Of a stretch of 17,653 nt of DNA, positions 1-7,648 are shown in pieces. Within the stretch, counting starts at the first letter, position 1. Each line of letters begins with the position of its first letter. Below the pieces are notes generated by a model that was given only the letters and a program-made list of their open reading frames with translations, ran no database searches and was not told the DNA's origin. The position numbers and the translations under genes are program-made. The DNA is from Lachnospiraceae bacterium UBA4348 (GTDB taxonomy: Bacteria > Bacillota > Clostridia > Lachnospirales > Lachnospiraceae). Where the stretch lies: the NCBI GenBank assembly GCA_002394165.1, contig DGTA01000118.1:1-17653 (forward strand), given 5' to 3'.

Positions 1-1393
1 ACATCAATACTACGCACTCCACGTGCACGGTATGTGGAAACATATCCACCGGCTGGACCTTCTCCGCCTCATAACCTCCCTCCCGCAGGATGGCAAGGTC
101 TCTGGCCAGGGTTGCCGGATTGCAGCTTACATAGACGATCCTCTCCGGCTGCATGCGGATCATGGTATCGAGCACCGCCTTATCACAGCCTTTCCGCGGC
201 GGGTCGACCACGATCACATCCGCCCGGATGCCTTCTGTCTCATACTTCTCAGGCAGAACATCCTCCGCTTTTCCGACGAAGAACCGGGCGTTGCCAATAC
301 CGTTGAGTCTTGCGTTTTCTTCCGCGTCGGCGATCGCTTCCGGAATGATCTCCACCCCGAAGACCTTTTTCGCCTTTCCCGCCATGGACAGAGTGATGGT
401 CCCGATCCCGCAGTACAGATCCCAGACCGTCTCTTCTCCCGTCAGGCCGGCAAAATCCACGGCCAGTCCGTAGAGCACCTGCGTCTGCTGCGGGTTGACC
501 TGATAGAACGAGCGCGGAGAGATCCTAAAATCCACCTCCCCTATCCGGTCCGTGATATGATCCGCGCCGGCGATCGCCACCGTCTCTTTTCCGAGGATCA
601 CATTGGTGCGGTCCGGGTTGACATTGATGCTGACTCCCGCAACGCCGGGAAGCTGCATAAGCCTTCCGGCAAGTATTTCCCTGCCCGGAAAGTCTCTGCG
701 CGAGGCGACCAGGCAGACCATGATCTGTCCGGAGGAGCGGGAACTGCGGATCATTACATGGCGGATATCGCCTCGCCCGCTCGTCTCGTCATAGGCGCTG
801 ATCCGATTTGCCCGCATCACTTCCAGAATGCACCGGAGGATCTTCTCATTGGCCGGATCTCCGATCGGACAGTCAAGACGCGGGATGATTTCGTGGGTCC
901 TGGCCGCGTAAAAGCCGGTCACGGGCCTGCCATCTTTGTCCGTTCCCACCGGGTACTGCGCCTTATTGCGGTAGTGCCAGGGATCGTCCATCCCGACGGC
1001 TCTCCTGACCAGGGCTTGGGCTTCCCCATCGGAAAAACCGCCTATCCTGGTCAGCGCATCGCGTACCTTTTTCGTCTTCCACCCGAGCGCCGCCTCATAA
1101 TCCATCATCTGGATCTGGCATCCTCCGCAGCGGGCCGCATCCGGGCACCGGACCGGTACCCTGTCCGGACTCTCCTCGAGCACCTCCTCCAGCCGTGCAA
1201 AGGCGTAGGTCTTCCTGACCTTTGTCAGCCGCACTCTCGCCAGATCACCGATCACAGTATCCTTCACGAACACCGTGATCCCTTCCTCAGGCGAAATGCC
1301 CTCGGACGGCGAAAAAGCCCGGCCGATGCCGAGCCCTTCATCGCTGTAATCTGTGATCCGTACGGTAAAGCACTGATTTTTTTCGTACTTCAA
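1..1393 (-). CDS. rlmD: 23S rRNA (uracil-C5)-methyltransferase, RlmD/RumA family (3' end cut by window edge)
   Basis: This enzyme methylates C5 of a uridine in 23S rRNA using S-adenosylmethionine. Translation from a TTG at 1393 gives 464 codons before the window edge, so only the last few residues are missing. An N-terminal TRAM-like segment (about 1-75) is followed by four cysteines (C83, C89, C92, C175) spaced as the family's 4Fe-4S cluster. The SAM site is DLYCGIGT (325-332), then DPPRKGCD (397-404), and the catalytic cysteine is C424 in YVSCNPATLARDL. The C-terminus reads DMFPHTVHVECVVLM, the usual family ending. The TTG start is chosen because AGGAGA at 1401-1406 lies 7 nt upstream and no ATG is near. 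It begins 14 nt after the yhaM stop and is probably cotranscribed with it. Bacillus has a dual-site version (RlmCD), and sequence alone does not separate the two. The long open frame on the opposite strand is a shadow of this gene. Confidence 0.95.
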   Translation of the reverse strand, partial: MKYEKNQCFTVRITDYSDEGLGIGRAFSPSEGISPEEGITVFVKDTVIGDLARVRLTKVRKTYAFARLEEVLEESPDRVPVRCPDAARCGGCQIQMMDYEAALGWKTKKVRDALTRIGGFSDGEAQALVRRAVGMDDPWHYRNKAQYPVGTDKDGRPVTGFYAARTHEIIPRLDCPIGDPANEKILRCILEVMRANRISAYDETSGRGDIRHVMIRSSRSSGQIMVCLVASRRDFPGREILAGRLMQLPGVAGVSINVNPDRTNVILGKETVAIAGADHITDRIGEVDFRISPRSFYQVNPQQTQVLYGLAVDFAGLTGEETVWDLYCGIGTITLSMAGKAKKVFGVEIIPEAIADAEENARLNGIGNARFFVGKAEDVLPEKYETEGIRADVIVVDPPRKGCDKAVLDTMIRMQPERIVYVSCNPATLARDLAILREGGYEAEKVQPVDMFPHTVHVECVVLM

Positions 1394-1407
1394 CGATATT
1401 TCTCCTC

Positions 1408-2352
1408 TCAGAACTCCGTACTCTTCCTCAGGTTTGATTCAAACAGTTTGTTGTAGCCAAGCCATCCCTTGTTGTCCCCGGCCGCATTCATGATCTCGCG
1501 CATGCTCTCCAGCTTGGCATCGGCGTTGTCAGCCAGGTTCAGCGCCAGCGCCTCCGGAATGGCCGGGCGTTTGGGTGACCCGTATTCAAATTCACCGTGG
1601 TGCGCCAGGATGCAGTGCTGAAGCTCACTGGCCAGTCTCCGCGGAAATCCCTTGATGCTGCGGCAGGCATAGCCGATCAGCTCGCTTCCCATAACGAGGT
1701 GCCCCAGCAGCTGACCGTCATCCGTATAGTCATTTTCCGGAAAAGCCGATATCTCCTTGAGCTTGCCGACATCATGAAAGGCCGCCGCCGTCAGCAGCAG
1801 GTCCCGGTTCAGGTAAGGGTATAAGGTGCAGAAATGATCACTCACCCTCACCACGTTCAGGGTATGCTCCAGCAGTCCTCCCACGAAAGCGTGATGGACC
1901 GTCTTGGCGGCAGAATGGCGCTTAAACGCCCTGACAAAATTTTCTTCCTCAAAATATCTTGCGATCAGCTGTTTCAGGAATGGATTCTCCACCGTATTCA
2001 GGAGCGCCATCAGGTCAGCAAACATCGTATCCGGATCCTTTTCGGAGACGGGCAGATAGTCCGCGGGAATATACTCTCCTTCATCCGCGATCCTGGCGCG
2101 CTTGATGTTAAGCTGCGGCGAATTCTGGAATATGACGACGTCTCCCGTTACATGTACATAGTCCATGGCGGAAAAAGCTCCGATCCCGGATGAATTGGGA
2201 TCCCAGATCTTCGCATCCACCGTTCCGCTTTTGTCCTGAAGGACGACATTTTCATATGCTTTTCCGTTTTTGGCTACCGCCTGCTGGCGATGTTTACATA
2301 AATATACATCACTGATTCTGTCTCCGTCTTTAAACGCTCCGATATATTTCAT
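1408..2352 (-). CDS. yhaM: 3'-5' exoribonuclease YhaM family (OB-fold + HD domain)
   Basis: The protein has 314 residues, the normal size for YhaM, a cytoplasmic metal-dependent 3'-5' exonuclease acting on RNA and single-stranded DNA in Firmicutes. An N-terminal OB-fold (about 12-90) is the nucleic-acid binding part. A C-terminal HD domain carries metal ligands typical of the superfamily: H163 in LLEHT, the H193-D194 pair in FHDVGK, H218 in LLGH, and H251-H252 in AHHGEFEYGSP. The ATG at 2352 has AGGAGA at 2358-2363, 5 nt upstream. It is first in a minus-strand unit with rlmD, driven by a good sigma-A-type promoter at 2432-2460, and is divergent from mutS2. The family assignment is firm. The physiological substrate is not visible. 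Confidence 0.95.
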   Translation of the reverse strand: MKYIGAFKDGDRISDVYLCKHRQQAVAKNGKAYENVVLQDKSGTVDAKIWDPNSSGIGAFSAMDYVHVTGDVVIFQNSPQLNIKRARIADEGEYIPADYLPVSEKDPDTMFADLMALLNTVENPFLKQLIARYFEEENFVRAFKRHSAAKTVHHAFVGGLLEHTLNVVRVSDHFCTLYPYLNRDLLLTAAAFHDVGKLKEISAFPENDYTDDGQLLGHLVMGSELIGYACRSIKGFPRRLASELQHCILAHHGEFEYGSPKRPAIPEALALNLADNADAKLESMREIMNAAGDNKGWLGYNKLFESNLRKSTEF

Positions 2353-2385
2353 GTAATTCTCCTGTTCTTGGGCTGTTTTTTACAA

Positions 2386-2403
2386 GAATCAATATTGTGA
2401 TTC
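2386..2403. repeat. Inverted repeat in the yhaM leader
   Basis: GAATCA (2386-2391) and TGATTC (2398-2403) are perfect 6-bp inverted arms around a 6-nt spacer. They lie inside the predicted 5' untranslated region of yhaM, about 33 nt before its start codon. It could be a small RNA hairpin or an operator half-site pair. It is short enough to be chance in this AT-rich gap. Confidence 0.35.
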
Positions 2404-2431
2404 ATATGTCAAAGTTGTTTTATTTTTTCTC

Positions 2432-2460
2432 ATTATATGGTAAAATTTAAATTGTGTAAA
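2432..2460 (-). promoter_or_regulatory. Sigma-A-type promoter of yhaM-rlmD
   Basis: On the minus strand TTTACA (2455-2460) is separated by exactly 17 nt from a perfect TATAAT (2432-2437). Transcription should start near 2425, giving a leader of about 70 nt for yhaM. It overlaps the mutS2 promoter on the other strand. Confidence 0.7.
2438..2446 (+). promoter_or_regulatory. Extended -10 promoter of mutS2
   Basis: TGG directly followed by TAAAAT (2441-2446) is an extended -10 element. The -35 is poor: TTGTTT at 2415-2420 lies 20 nt away. Transcription would start near 2453, about 70 nt before the mutS2 ATG, which is preceded by AAAAGGA at 2512-2518. The element shares the same bases as the yhaM promoter spacer, so the two promoters probably cannot be occupied at once. 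Confidence 0.5.
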
Positions 2461-2524
2461 TATCTTCAACCTATCTGATTATTCTTCCGGCATAAAGCCG
2501 CCATTATTTATAAAAGGATCATTT

Positions 2525-4951
2525 ATGAACGAAAAAGCACTCCGTATCCTGGAATACGATAAGCTGATCGACAAACTGACACATCTGGCCGGATCCATGC
2601 CCGGCAAAGAACTATGCCGCCGCCTTGTGCCCGCCGATGACCTGTTCACCATCAATGAGATGCTCGCCCAGACCGGCGACGCGTTGCGCAGGATCTACCA
2701 GAAGGGCAGCATGTCCTTCGCCGGCACGGTCGACCTGACAGCTTCCATCAGACGCCTTGAGATCGGGAGTGCCATGAGTGCCTCCGAGCTTCTGCAGGTA
2801 TGTTCCCTGCTTGACGCCGCTTCCAGGGCAAAAGCATACGCCCGCACTCCCGCTCAGGAGCGCCAGGCTGCCTCCGTGGAGGATCAGGAGCTTAACGAAC
2901 AGCCCGAGGCTGTCCTTGATCCGCTTTTTGCCGGGATCAGTCCCCTCTCTTCCATTTCAGCCGAGATCCGCCGGTGCATCCTCTCTGAGGAGGAGATCGC
3001 CGATGATGCCAGTCCGAAGCTTCGCCAGATCCGCCGGGCCATGAGCCAGACCTACGAGCGCATCCGCTCCCAGTTAAACGGAATGGTAAACGGCAGCGCG
3101 CGCATGTATCTGCAGGATGCGGTGATCACACAGCGCAATGGGCGTTTCTGTGTGCCTGTAAAGGCAGAGTGCCGCTCTCAGGTTCCCGGTATGATCCACG
3201 ATCAGTCCTCCTCCGGCTCCACCCTTTTTATTGAGCCGATGGCTGTCGTGCGCATGAATAACGAGCTGCGCGAACTGGAGCTGGAAGAGAAAAAGGAGAT
3301 CGATGCCATCCTCGCGTCCCTGAGCAATTCGGTCGCCGCCGAGAGCAATGCCATTTTGCAGAATATTTCCATCCTGACCCGGCTGGATTTCATTTTTGCG
3401 CGGGCCATGCTGGCCAAAAGCTATAACGGCTACATGCCTGAGTTCAACGAGGAAGGCATCATCGATATCCGTAAGGCACGGCATCCGCTGCTGGATCCCA
3501 AAAAAGTGGTTCCGGTCGACATCCGCCTCGGTCAGGACTTTGACCTTCTGGTGATCTCCGGCCCCAACACGGGCGGAAAGACGGTGTCCTTAAAGACCGC
3601 CGGACTGTTTACGCTGATGGGCCAGGCCGGACTTTTCATACCGGCAGCCGAGCATTCCTCTCTGGCAGTGTTTAAAGAAGTGTATGCCGATATCGGTGAC
3701 GAGCAGAGCATCGAGCAGAGCCTCAGCACCTTCTCCTCCCACATGACGAACATCGTCGCGTTCTGGGAAAAAGCCGATGAGCACTCTCTCGTGCTGTTCG
3801 ATGAGCTCGGGGCCGGCACAGATCCCACTGAGGGAGCCGCCCTGGCGATCGCTATCCTCTCGAACCTGCACAGCCGAGGGATCCGCACCATCGCCACGAC
3901 CCACTACAGCGAACTGAAGATCTTCGCGCTCTCAACGCCGGGGGTGGAGAATGCCTGCTGTGAATTCAACGTGGAAACGCTCCGGCCTACCTACCGTCTT
4001 CTCATCGGTATTCCCGGGAAGAGCAACGCCTTTGCCATCTCCAGGCGCCTGGGACTGCCCGACGAAGTCATCGAACAGGCAAAAGAGCACATTGGCCAGG
4101 AAGAGGAAAAGTTCGAGGATGTGGTCGCCGATCTTGAGAGCCGGCGCATGCAGACTGAGAACGATCTGGCCGCTGCCCGGCAGCTGCGGGACGAAGCCCA
4201 GCAGCTTCGCAGCCGCTATGAGCTGCGACAAAACCGGCTTGATGAGTCCAGGGAAAAGATCCTGGCCCAGGCACGGGAGGAGGCTGCTGCCATCCTGCGG
4301 GATGCCAAGGAATACGCCGACGAGACCATCCGGCGCTACAACAAGCTGGGAGGATTCTCCTCCTCGCGCGAAATGGAACAGGAAAGGACCCGGCTCCGCG
4401 AAAAGATCAATGAACTTGACGCGGGACGAAAAGAGAAAAAAAGATCCCGCTCCGCCGGTGGGATCGACCCGGAAAAGCTCCGGATCGGAGACAGCGTCCG
4501 CAGTATAAGCCTCGGAAAAACGGTCACCGTCAGCTCCCTTCCGGATGCAAAGGGCAATCTGTTTGTCCATATGGGCCTTTTAAGGACACAAGTCAACATC
4601 TCCGACCTGGAGCCTTCCATGGAGGCTGCCACTGGAAAGACTGCCGCTGCCGGTCCCGGCAAACGTTCCGGGGCAGGGCAGATCAAAGTTGGCAAGTCAG
4701 CCAGCGTCAGCATGGAGATCAACCTGCTCGGGAAGACGACGGATGAAGCTATTCCGGAGCTCGACAAATACCTCGACGATGTATGCGTCGCCCATCTTGA
4801 GACCGTCCGCGTGGTTCACGGAAAAGGAACCGGGGCGCTTCGAAAGGCGGTCCACAATTACCTCCGCAGGCAGAAAAGGGTCGCCTCCTTCCGCCTGGGC
4901 GAGTACGGGGAAGGCGACAGCGGTGTCACCATTGTAACACTCAGATATTGA
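2525..4951 (+). CDS. mutS2: Endonuclease MutS2 (MutS-type ATPase with C-terminal Smr domain)
   Basis: The protein has 808 residues, close to the usual 780-790 of MutS2. Family members bind branched DNA and, in Bacillus, collided ribosomes; they lack the mismatch-recognition domain of MutS1. Order: helical lever/clamp region (about 1-330), Walker A GPNTGGKT (346-353), a Q-loop/signature region, Walker B LVLFDELGAGTDP (D426, E427), switch THYSELK, a long charged coiled coil (about 520-630), a small beta-rich linker, and the Smr domain (about 730-808). The Smr domain keeps VVHGKGTGALR (from about H765). The segment usually reading LDLRG/LDLHG is INLLG (732-736), so the Asp and basic residue linked to nuclease activity are absent. 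The ATG has AAAAGGA 6 nt upstream. It is followed after 62 nt by the response regulator on the same strand. Confidence 0.97.
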   Translation: MNEKALRILEYDKLIDKLTHLAGSMPGKELCRRLVPADDLFTINEMLAQTGDALRRIYQKGSMSFAGTVDLTASIRRLEIGSAMSASELLQVCSLLDAASRAKAYARTPAQERQAASVEDQELNEQPEAVLDPLFAGISPLSSISAEIRRCILSEEEIADDASPKLRQIRRAMSQTYERIRSQLNGMVNGSARMYLQDAVITQRNGRFCVPVKAECRSQVPGMIHDQSSSGSTLFIEPMAVVRMNNELRELELEEKKEIDAILASLSNSVAAESNAILQNISILTRLDFIFARAMLAKSYNGYMPEFNEEGIIDIRKARHPLLDPKKVVPVDIRLGQDFDLLVISGPNTGGKTVSLKTAGLFTLMGQAGLFIPAAEHSSLAVFKEVYADIGDEQSIEQSLSTFSSHMTNIVAFWEKADEHSLVLFDELGAGTDPTEGAALAIAILSNLHSRGIRTIATTHYSELKIFALSTPGVENACCEFNVETLRPTYRLLIGIPGKSNAFAISRRLGLPDEVIEQAKEHIGQEEEKFEDVVADLESRRMQTENDLAAARQLRDEAQQLRSRYELRQNRLDESREKILAQAREEAAAILRDAKEYADETIRRYNKLGGFSSSREMEQERTRLREKINELDAGRKEKKRSRSAGGIDPEKLRIGDSVRSISLGKTVTVSSLPDAKGNLFVHMGLLRTQVNISDLEPSMEAATGKTAAAGPGKRSGAGQIKVGKSASVSMEINLLGKTTDEAIPELDKYLDDVCVAHLETVRVVHGKGTGALRKAVHNYLRRQKRVASFRLGEYGEGDSGVTIVTLRY

Positions 4952-5013
4952 TAAGGCTCAAAAAACCGCGCAGAATATCATGTTTTTCCAGTCAAAAGGG
5001 TAAAGGGACATCT

Positions 5014-5718
5014 ATGACAGAGAAACGCAAAATCATGATTGTTGAAAGCGATGCCGGTATATCGACACCATTGTATGACTATCTGAAAAATGAAGCCTTC
5101 GAATGCAAGGTTTTCCCGAACGGGAACAACTTTCTGGAGGAAGTGACCGCTTACGATCCGGACCTGATCATCCTTGATCTGGGGCTTCCCGGCGTCGACG
5201 TGACCCGTCTGTGCCGCGAGGTCCAATCCCAAATAAGAATACCCATGATCATCATCTCTTCAACGACCGGAGTCGATGATAAGGTGCATCTTCTTGACCT
5301 GGGCGCGGATGATTACGTGATCATGCCCTTTGACCACAAGGAGCTGACTGCCAGGATCAGAGCCGTGCTGCGCCGCACCGGAGCGGCTGCCCACGAAACG
5401 GGCAGCCGCCGGATCGCCCGATACAAAGATCTGACGATCAATCTCGGTAATTATACGGTCATCCGCAATGGAAGCCGGCTGGAGATGCCTCCCAAAGAAA
5501 TTGAACTGCTCTATTTCCTGGCCACATCCCCCAACCAGGTATTCACCCGGGAACAGCTGCTGAGCCGGATATGGGGGTACGACTTTGCCGGAGACACCCG
5601 CACGGTCGATGTCCACATCAAGCGTATCCGCGAGAAGCTCGGAGCATCCGATGCGTGGGCCGTCACCACCGTATGGGGTGTCGGGTATAAATTCAGCACT
5701 CATCCGACAGAGGGCTGA
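5014..5718 (+). CDS. OmpR/PhoB-family response regulator with atypical receiver
   Basis: The protein has 234 residues: an N-terminal receiver (about 5-122), a short linker and a C-terminal winged-helix DNA-binding domain (about 137-228, with RTVDVHIKRIREKL as the recognition-helix region). The phosphoacceptor aspartate is present (D55 in LIILDLGLPG). Two usually invariant positions are changed. The acidic pair is E11-S12 instead of two acids, and the lysine before the conserved proline is methionine (M104-P105 in YVIMPF). The switch Thr/Ser is probably S82. The ATG at 5014 is chosen because AAAGGGA (5002-5008) lies 5 nt upstream and the receiver begins at once. An in-frame TTG at 4948 would add 22 residues unrelated to the fold. 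No histidine kinase gene is adjacent, so it is an orphan here. It probably shares a transcript with mutS2, and the terminator at 5753 ends it. Confidence 0.92.
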   Translation: MTEKRKIMIVESDAGISTPLYDYLKNEAFECKVFPNGNNFLEEVTAYDPDLIILDLGLPGVDVTRLCREVQSQIRIPMIIISSTTGVDDKVHLLDLGADDYVIMPFDHKELTARIRAVLRRTGAAAHETGSRRIARYKDLTINLGNYTVIRNGSRLEMPPKEIELLYFLATSPNQVFTREQLLSRIWGYDFAGDTRTVDVHIKRIREKLGASDAWAVTTVWGVGYKFSTHPTEG

Positions 5719-5752
5719 AAGCTCTTCATATCTGTACATAAACGGGCATGCA

Positions 5753-5804
5753 AAAACATGCCGTACAACTGCCTGTATGGCCCGTTGTACGGCATGTTTT
5801 ATTT
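5753..5804. terminator. Bidirectional intrinsic terminator between convergent units
   Basis: AAAACATGCCGTACAAC (5753-5769) and GTTGTACGGCATGTTTT (5784-5800) are perfect 17-bp inverted arms around a 14-nt loop, with a T-rich tail on the plus strand and an A-run on the other side. It serves the response regulator (plus) and transketolase (minus), whose stop is at 5824. A third partial arm, GGCATG at 5745-5750, can pair with 5757-5762 in an alternative fold. Confidence 0.92.
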
Positions 5805-5823
5805 TTTCAGTTCAAACTCTTTC

Positions 5824-6765
5824 TCAGGCAAGCCAGGTCTTTACCTGCTCATATACTCCCTGCCCATCCAGGCGGAACTCTTTAAGCAGATCACCGGCGG
5901 GGCCGGAAAAACCAAACTCATCCTGTACGCCGATGCGCATAACCGGAACCTGTACCGTCTCGCACAGAGCCTCGCAGACCGCGCCGCCGAGGCCGCCGAT
6001 CACATTGTGCTCTTCTACGGTGACCACTTTGCCGGTCTTCTCAGCGCTTGCAGCGATGATGTCCTTGTCGAGCGGCTTGATGGTATGGATATTGATCACT
6101 TCGGCGCTGATTCCGTCAGCAGCCAGCTTCTCGGCAGCTTCCAGTGCGCTATGTACGCAGACGCCGCTGGCGACGATCGTCACATCGGAGCCTTCCCTGA
6201 GCATAACGCCCTTGCCGAGTTCGAAATGATAATCCGGATTGTCGTTGATGACCGGAACCGCCATACGGCCGAAGCGCATATAGAACGGGCCATCTGTCTC
6301 GTAGGCGGCTTTCACGGCTGCCTTTGCTTCAATATCATCAGAAGGAACGACCACCGTCATGCCGGGGATGGTGCGCATCAGAGCGACGTCCTCCAGGCAC
6401 TGATGGGTAGCTCCGTCCTCACCTACGGTGATGCCGGCATGGGTGGCGCCGACCTTCACGTTCAGATGGGGATATCCGATGGAGTTGCGGATCTGTTCAA
6501 AAGCTCTGCCGGCCGCGAACATGGCAAAGGTGCTGGCGAACGGAACCTTGCCTGTGGTGGCAAGACCGGCCGCGATGCCCATCATATCACATTCAGCGAT
6601 ACCGCAGTCGATATGTCTGTCCGGAAATGCTTTCTTGAATGTACTTGTCTTGGTAGCGCCGGCGAGGTCAGCATCAAGGACGACCACGTCTTCATGCTCT
6701 TTGCCCAGTTCCGCCAGTGCATTGCCGTAGCTTTCTCTTGTCGCGATCTTTTTTACTTCTGACAT
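5824..6765 (-). CDS. tkt: Transketolase, C-terminal subunit
   Basis: The protein has 313 residues and corresponds to the pyrimidine-binding and C-terminal domains of transketolase. This half pairs with the N-terminal subunit to bind thiamine diphosphate and move two-carbon ketol units between sugar phosphates in the non-oxidative pentose phosphate pathway. The conserved glutamate that activates the cofactor is E58 in GIAECDMMGIAAG. The C-terminal domain contains TVEEHNVIGGLGGAV. The ATG at 6765 overlaps the end of the upstream subunit by 13 nt, and GGGGGAGG just upstream sits inside that gene, so the two are likely translationally coupled. A 1-deoxyxylulose-5-phosphate synthase is argued against by the split architecture and the partner gene. 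Confidence 0.94.
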   Translation of the reverse strand: MSEVKKIATRESYGNALAELGKEHEDVVVLDADLAGATKTSTFKKAFPDRHIDCGIAECDMMGIAAGLATTGKVPFASTFAMFAAGRAFEQIRNSIGYPHLNVKVGATHAGITVGEDGATHQCLEDVALMRTIPGMTVVVPSDDIEAKAAVKAAYETDGPFYMRFGRMAVPVINDNPDYHFELGKGVMLREGSDVTIVASGVCVHSALEAAEKLAADGISAEVINIHTIKPLDKDIIAASAEKTGKVVTVEEHNVIGGLGGAVCEALCETVQVPVMRIGVQDEFGFSGPAGDLLKEFRLDGQGVYEQVKTWLA

Positions 6766-7592
6766 AATGCCTCCCCCACTTTCTCTAAATCTGCCATTGC
6801 AATCGCGTACTGCTCATCGTTCGGAGCAGTACCGTGCCAGCTTGCCTGGTTTTCCATGAAGGAAACACCTTTTCCTTTAACCGTCTTCATGATGATGGCT
6901 GTCGGCATGCCTTTGACTGTGTGCGCCTCTTTGAAAGCCGCATCAAGCTGTTCCATGTCGTTTCCGTCAGCCACATTGATCACATGGAAATTGAAAGCTT
7001 CAAATTTCTTGTCGATCGGATAGGGCGAGCAGACATCCGCGATGTTGCCGTCGATCTGCAGGCCGTTATTATCAACGATCACTACCAGGTTATCCAGTTT
7101 CCTGTGTCCTGCGAACATGGAAGCTTCCCATACCTGGCCTTCCTGGATCTCGCCGTCACCCAGAAGGGTGTACACACGGTAATCCTTCCCGCTCATTTTC
7201 GCGGAAAGAGCCATGCCGACCGCTACCGAAATGCCCTGTCCGAGGGAACCTGAAGACATGTCCACACCGGGAGTGTGCTGCATGCAGGGATGTCCCTGGA
7301 GGTGAGAGCCGATCTGACGAAGCGTCTTCAGATCCTCTACCGGGAAAAATCCTCTGTGAGCCAGCGCCGAATAATAGCCGGGTGCCGTATGGCCTTTAGA
7401 CAGCACAAAGCGGTCTCTGTCCGGTGCATCGGGATTTGCGGGGTCAATGTTCATCTCCTTGAAATAAAGGTAGGTGAAAACGTCTGCCGCCGACAATGAG
7501 CCACCCGGATGACCGGACTTTGCACTGTGAGTGGCTGTTACGATGCTCTTGCGAACCTCATTCGCCATTTTCTGCAGTTCCAGTGTGTTCAT
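6753..7592 (-). CDS. tkt: Transketolase, N-terminal (TPP-binding) subunit
   Basis: The protein has 279 residues, matching the diphosphate-binding half of transketolase. Signatures are SGHPGGSLS (H28), SKGH (H68) and the TPP/Mg motif GDGEIQEGQ (145-153), closed by VDNNGLQ (about 174-179). The split into two genes is usual in clostridia and archaea and is not a frameshift: the stop codon lies 13 nt inside the C-terminal subunit gene, which has its own ribosome site. The ATG at 7592 is preceded by AAGGAAG. The upstream neighbour is citrate synthase, 56 nt away with no terminator or clear promoter between, so it may be part of a longer unit. Confidence 0.94.
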   Translation of the reverse strand: MNTLELQKMANEVRKSIVTATHSAKSGHPGGSLSAADVFTYLYFKEMNIDPANPDAPDRDRFVLSKGHTAPGYYSALAHRGFFPVEDLKTLRQIGSHLQGHPCMQHTPGVDMSSGSLGQGISVAVGMALSAKMSGKDYRVYTLLGDGEIQEGQVWEASMFAGHRKLDNLVVIVDNNGLQIDGNIADVCSPYPIDKKFEAFNFHVINVADGNDMEQLDAAFKEAHTVKGMPTAIIMKTVKGKGVSFMENQASWHGTAPNDEQYAIAMADLEKVGEALCQK

Positions 7593-7648
7593 GGTTTCTT
7601 CCTTTCTACATTGAATCCGTCAATTGTGTTCCAGATCTTGAAAGCAGA

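Noticed and set aside
23..1456. 477-codon plus-strand open frame
   Set aside because: It lies opposite the rlmD coding sequence, which has all family motifs. The translation has no recognisable domain and no ribosome site; long antisense frames are common in GC-rich genes.
3932..4570. 212-codon minus-strand frame inside mutS2
   Set aside because: Fully inside mutS2, which is conserved in this region; no start signal and no domain.
4948..5013. N-terminal extension of the response regulator from TTG
   Set aside because: It starts inside the last codons of mutS2 and lacks a ribosome site. The ATG at 5014 has one and starts the receiver fold.
5758..6762. 334-codon plus-strand frame opposite the transketolase C-terminal subunit
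   Set aside because: Its start lies in the terminator stem and it mirrors a well-conserved gene.
6753..7592. Possible frameshifted single transketolase gene
   Set aside because: Both halves have their own start and ribosome site with a 13-nt overlap, and the two-subunit form is normal in this group.
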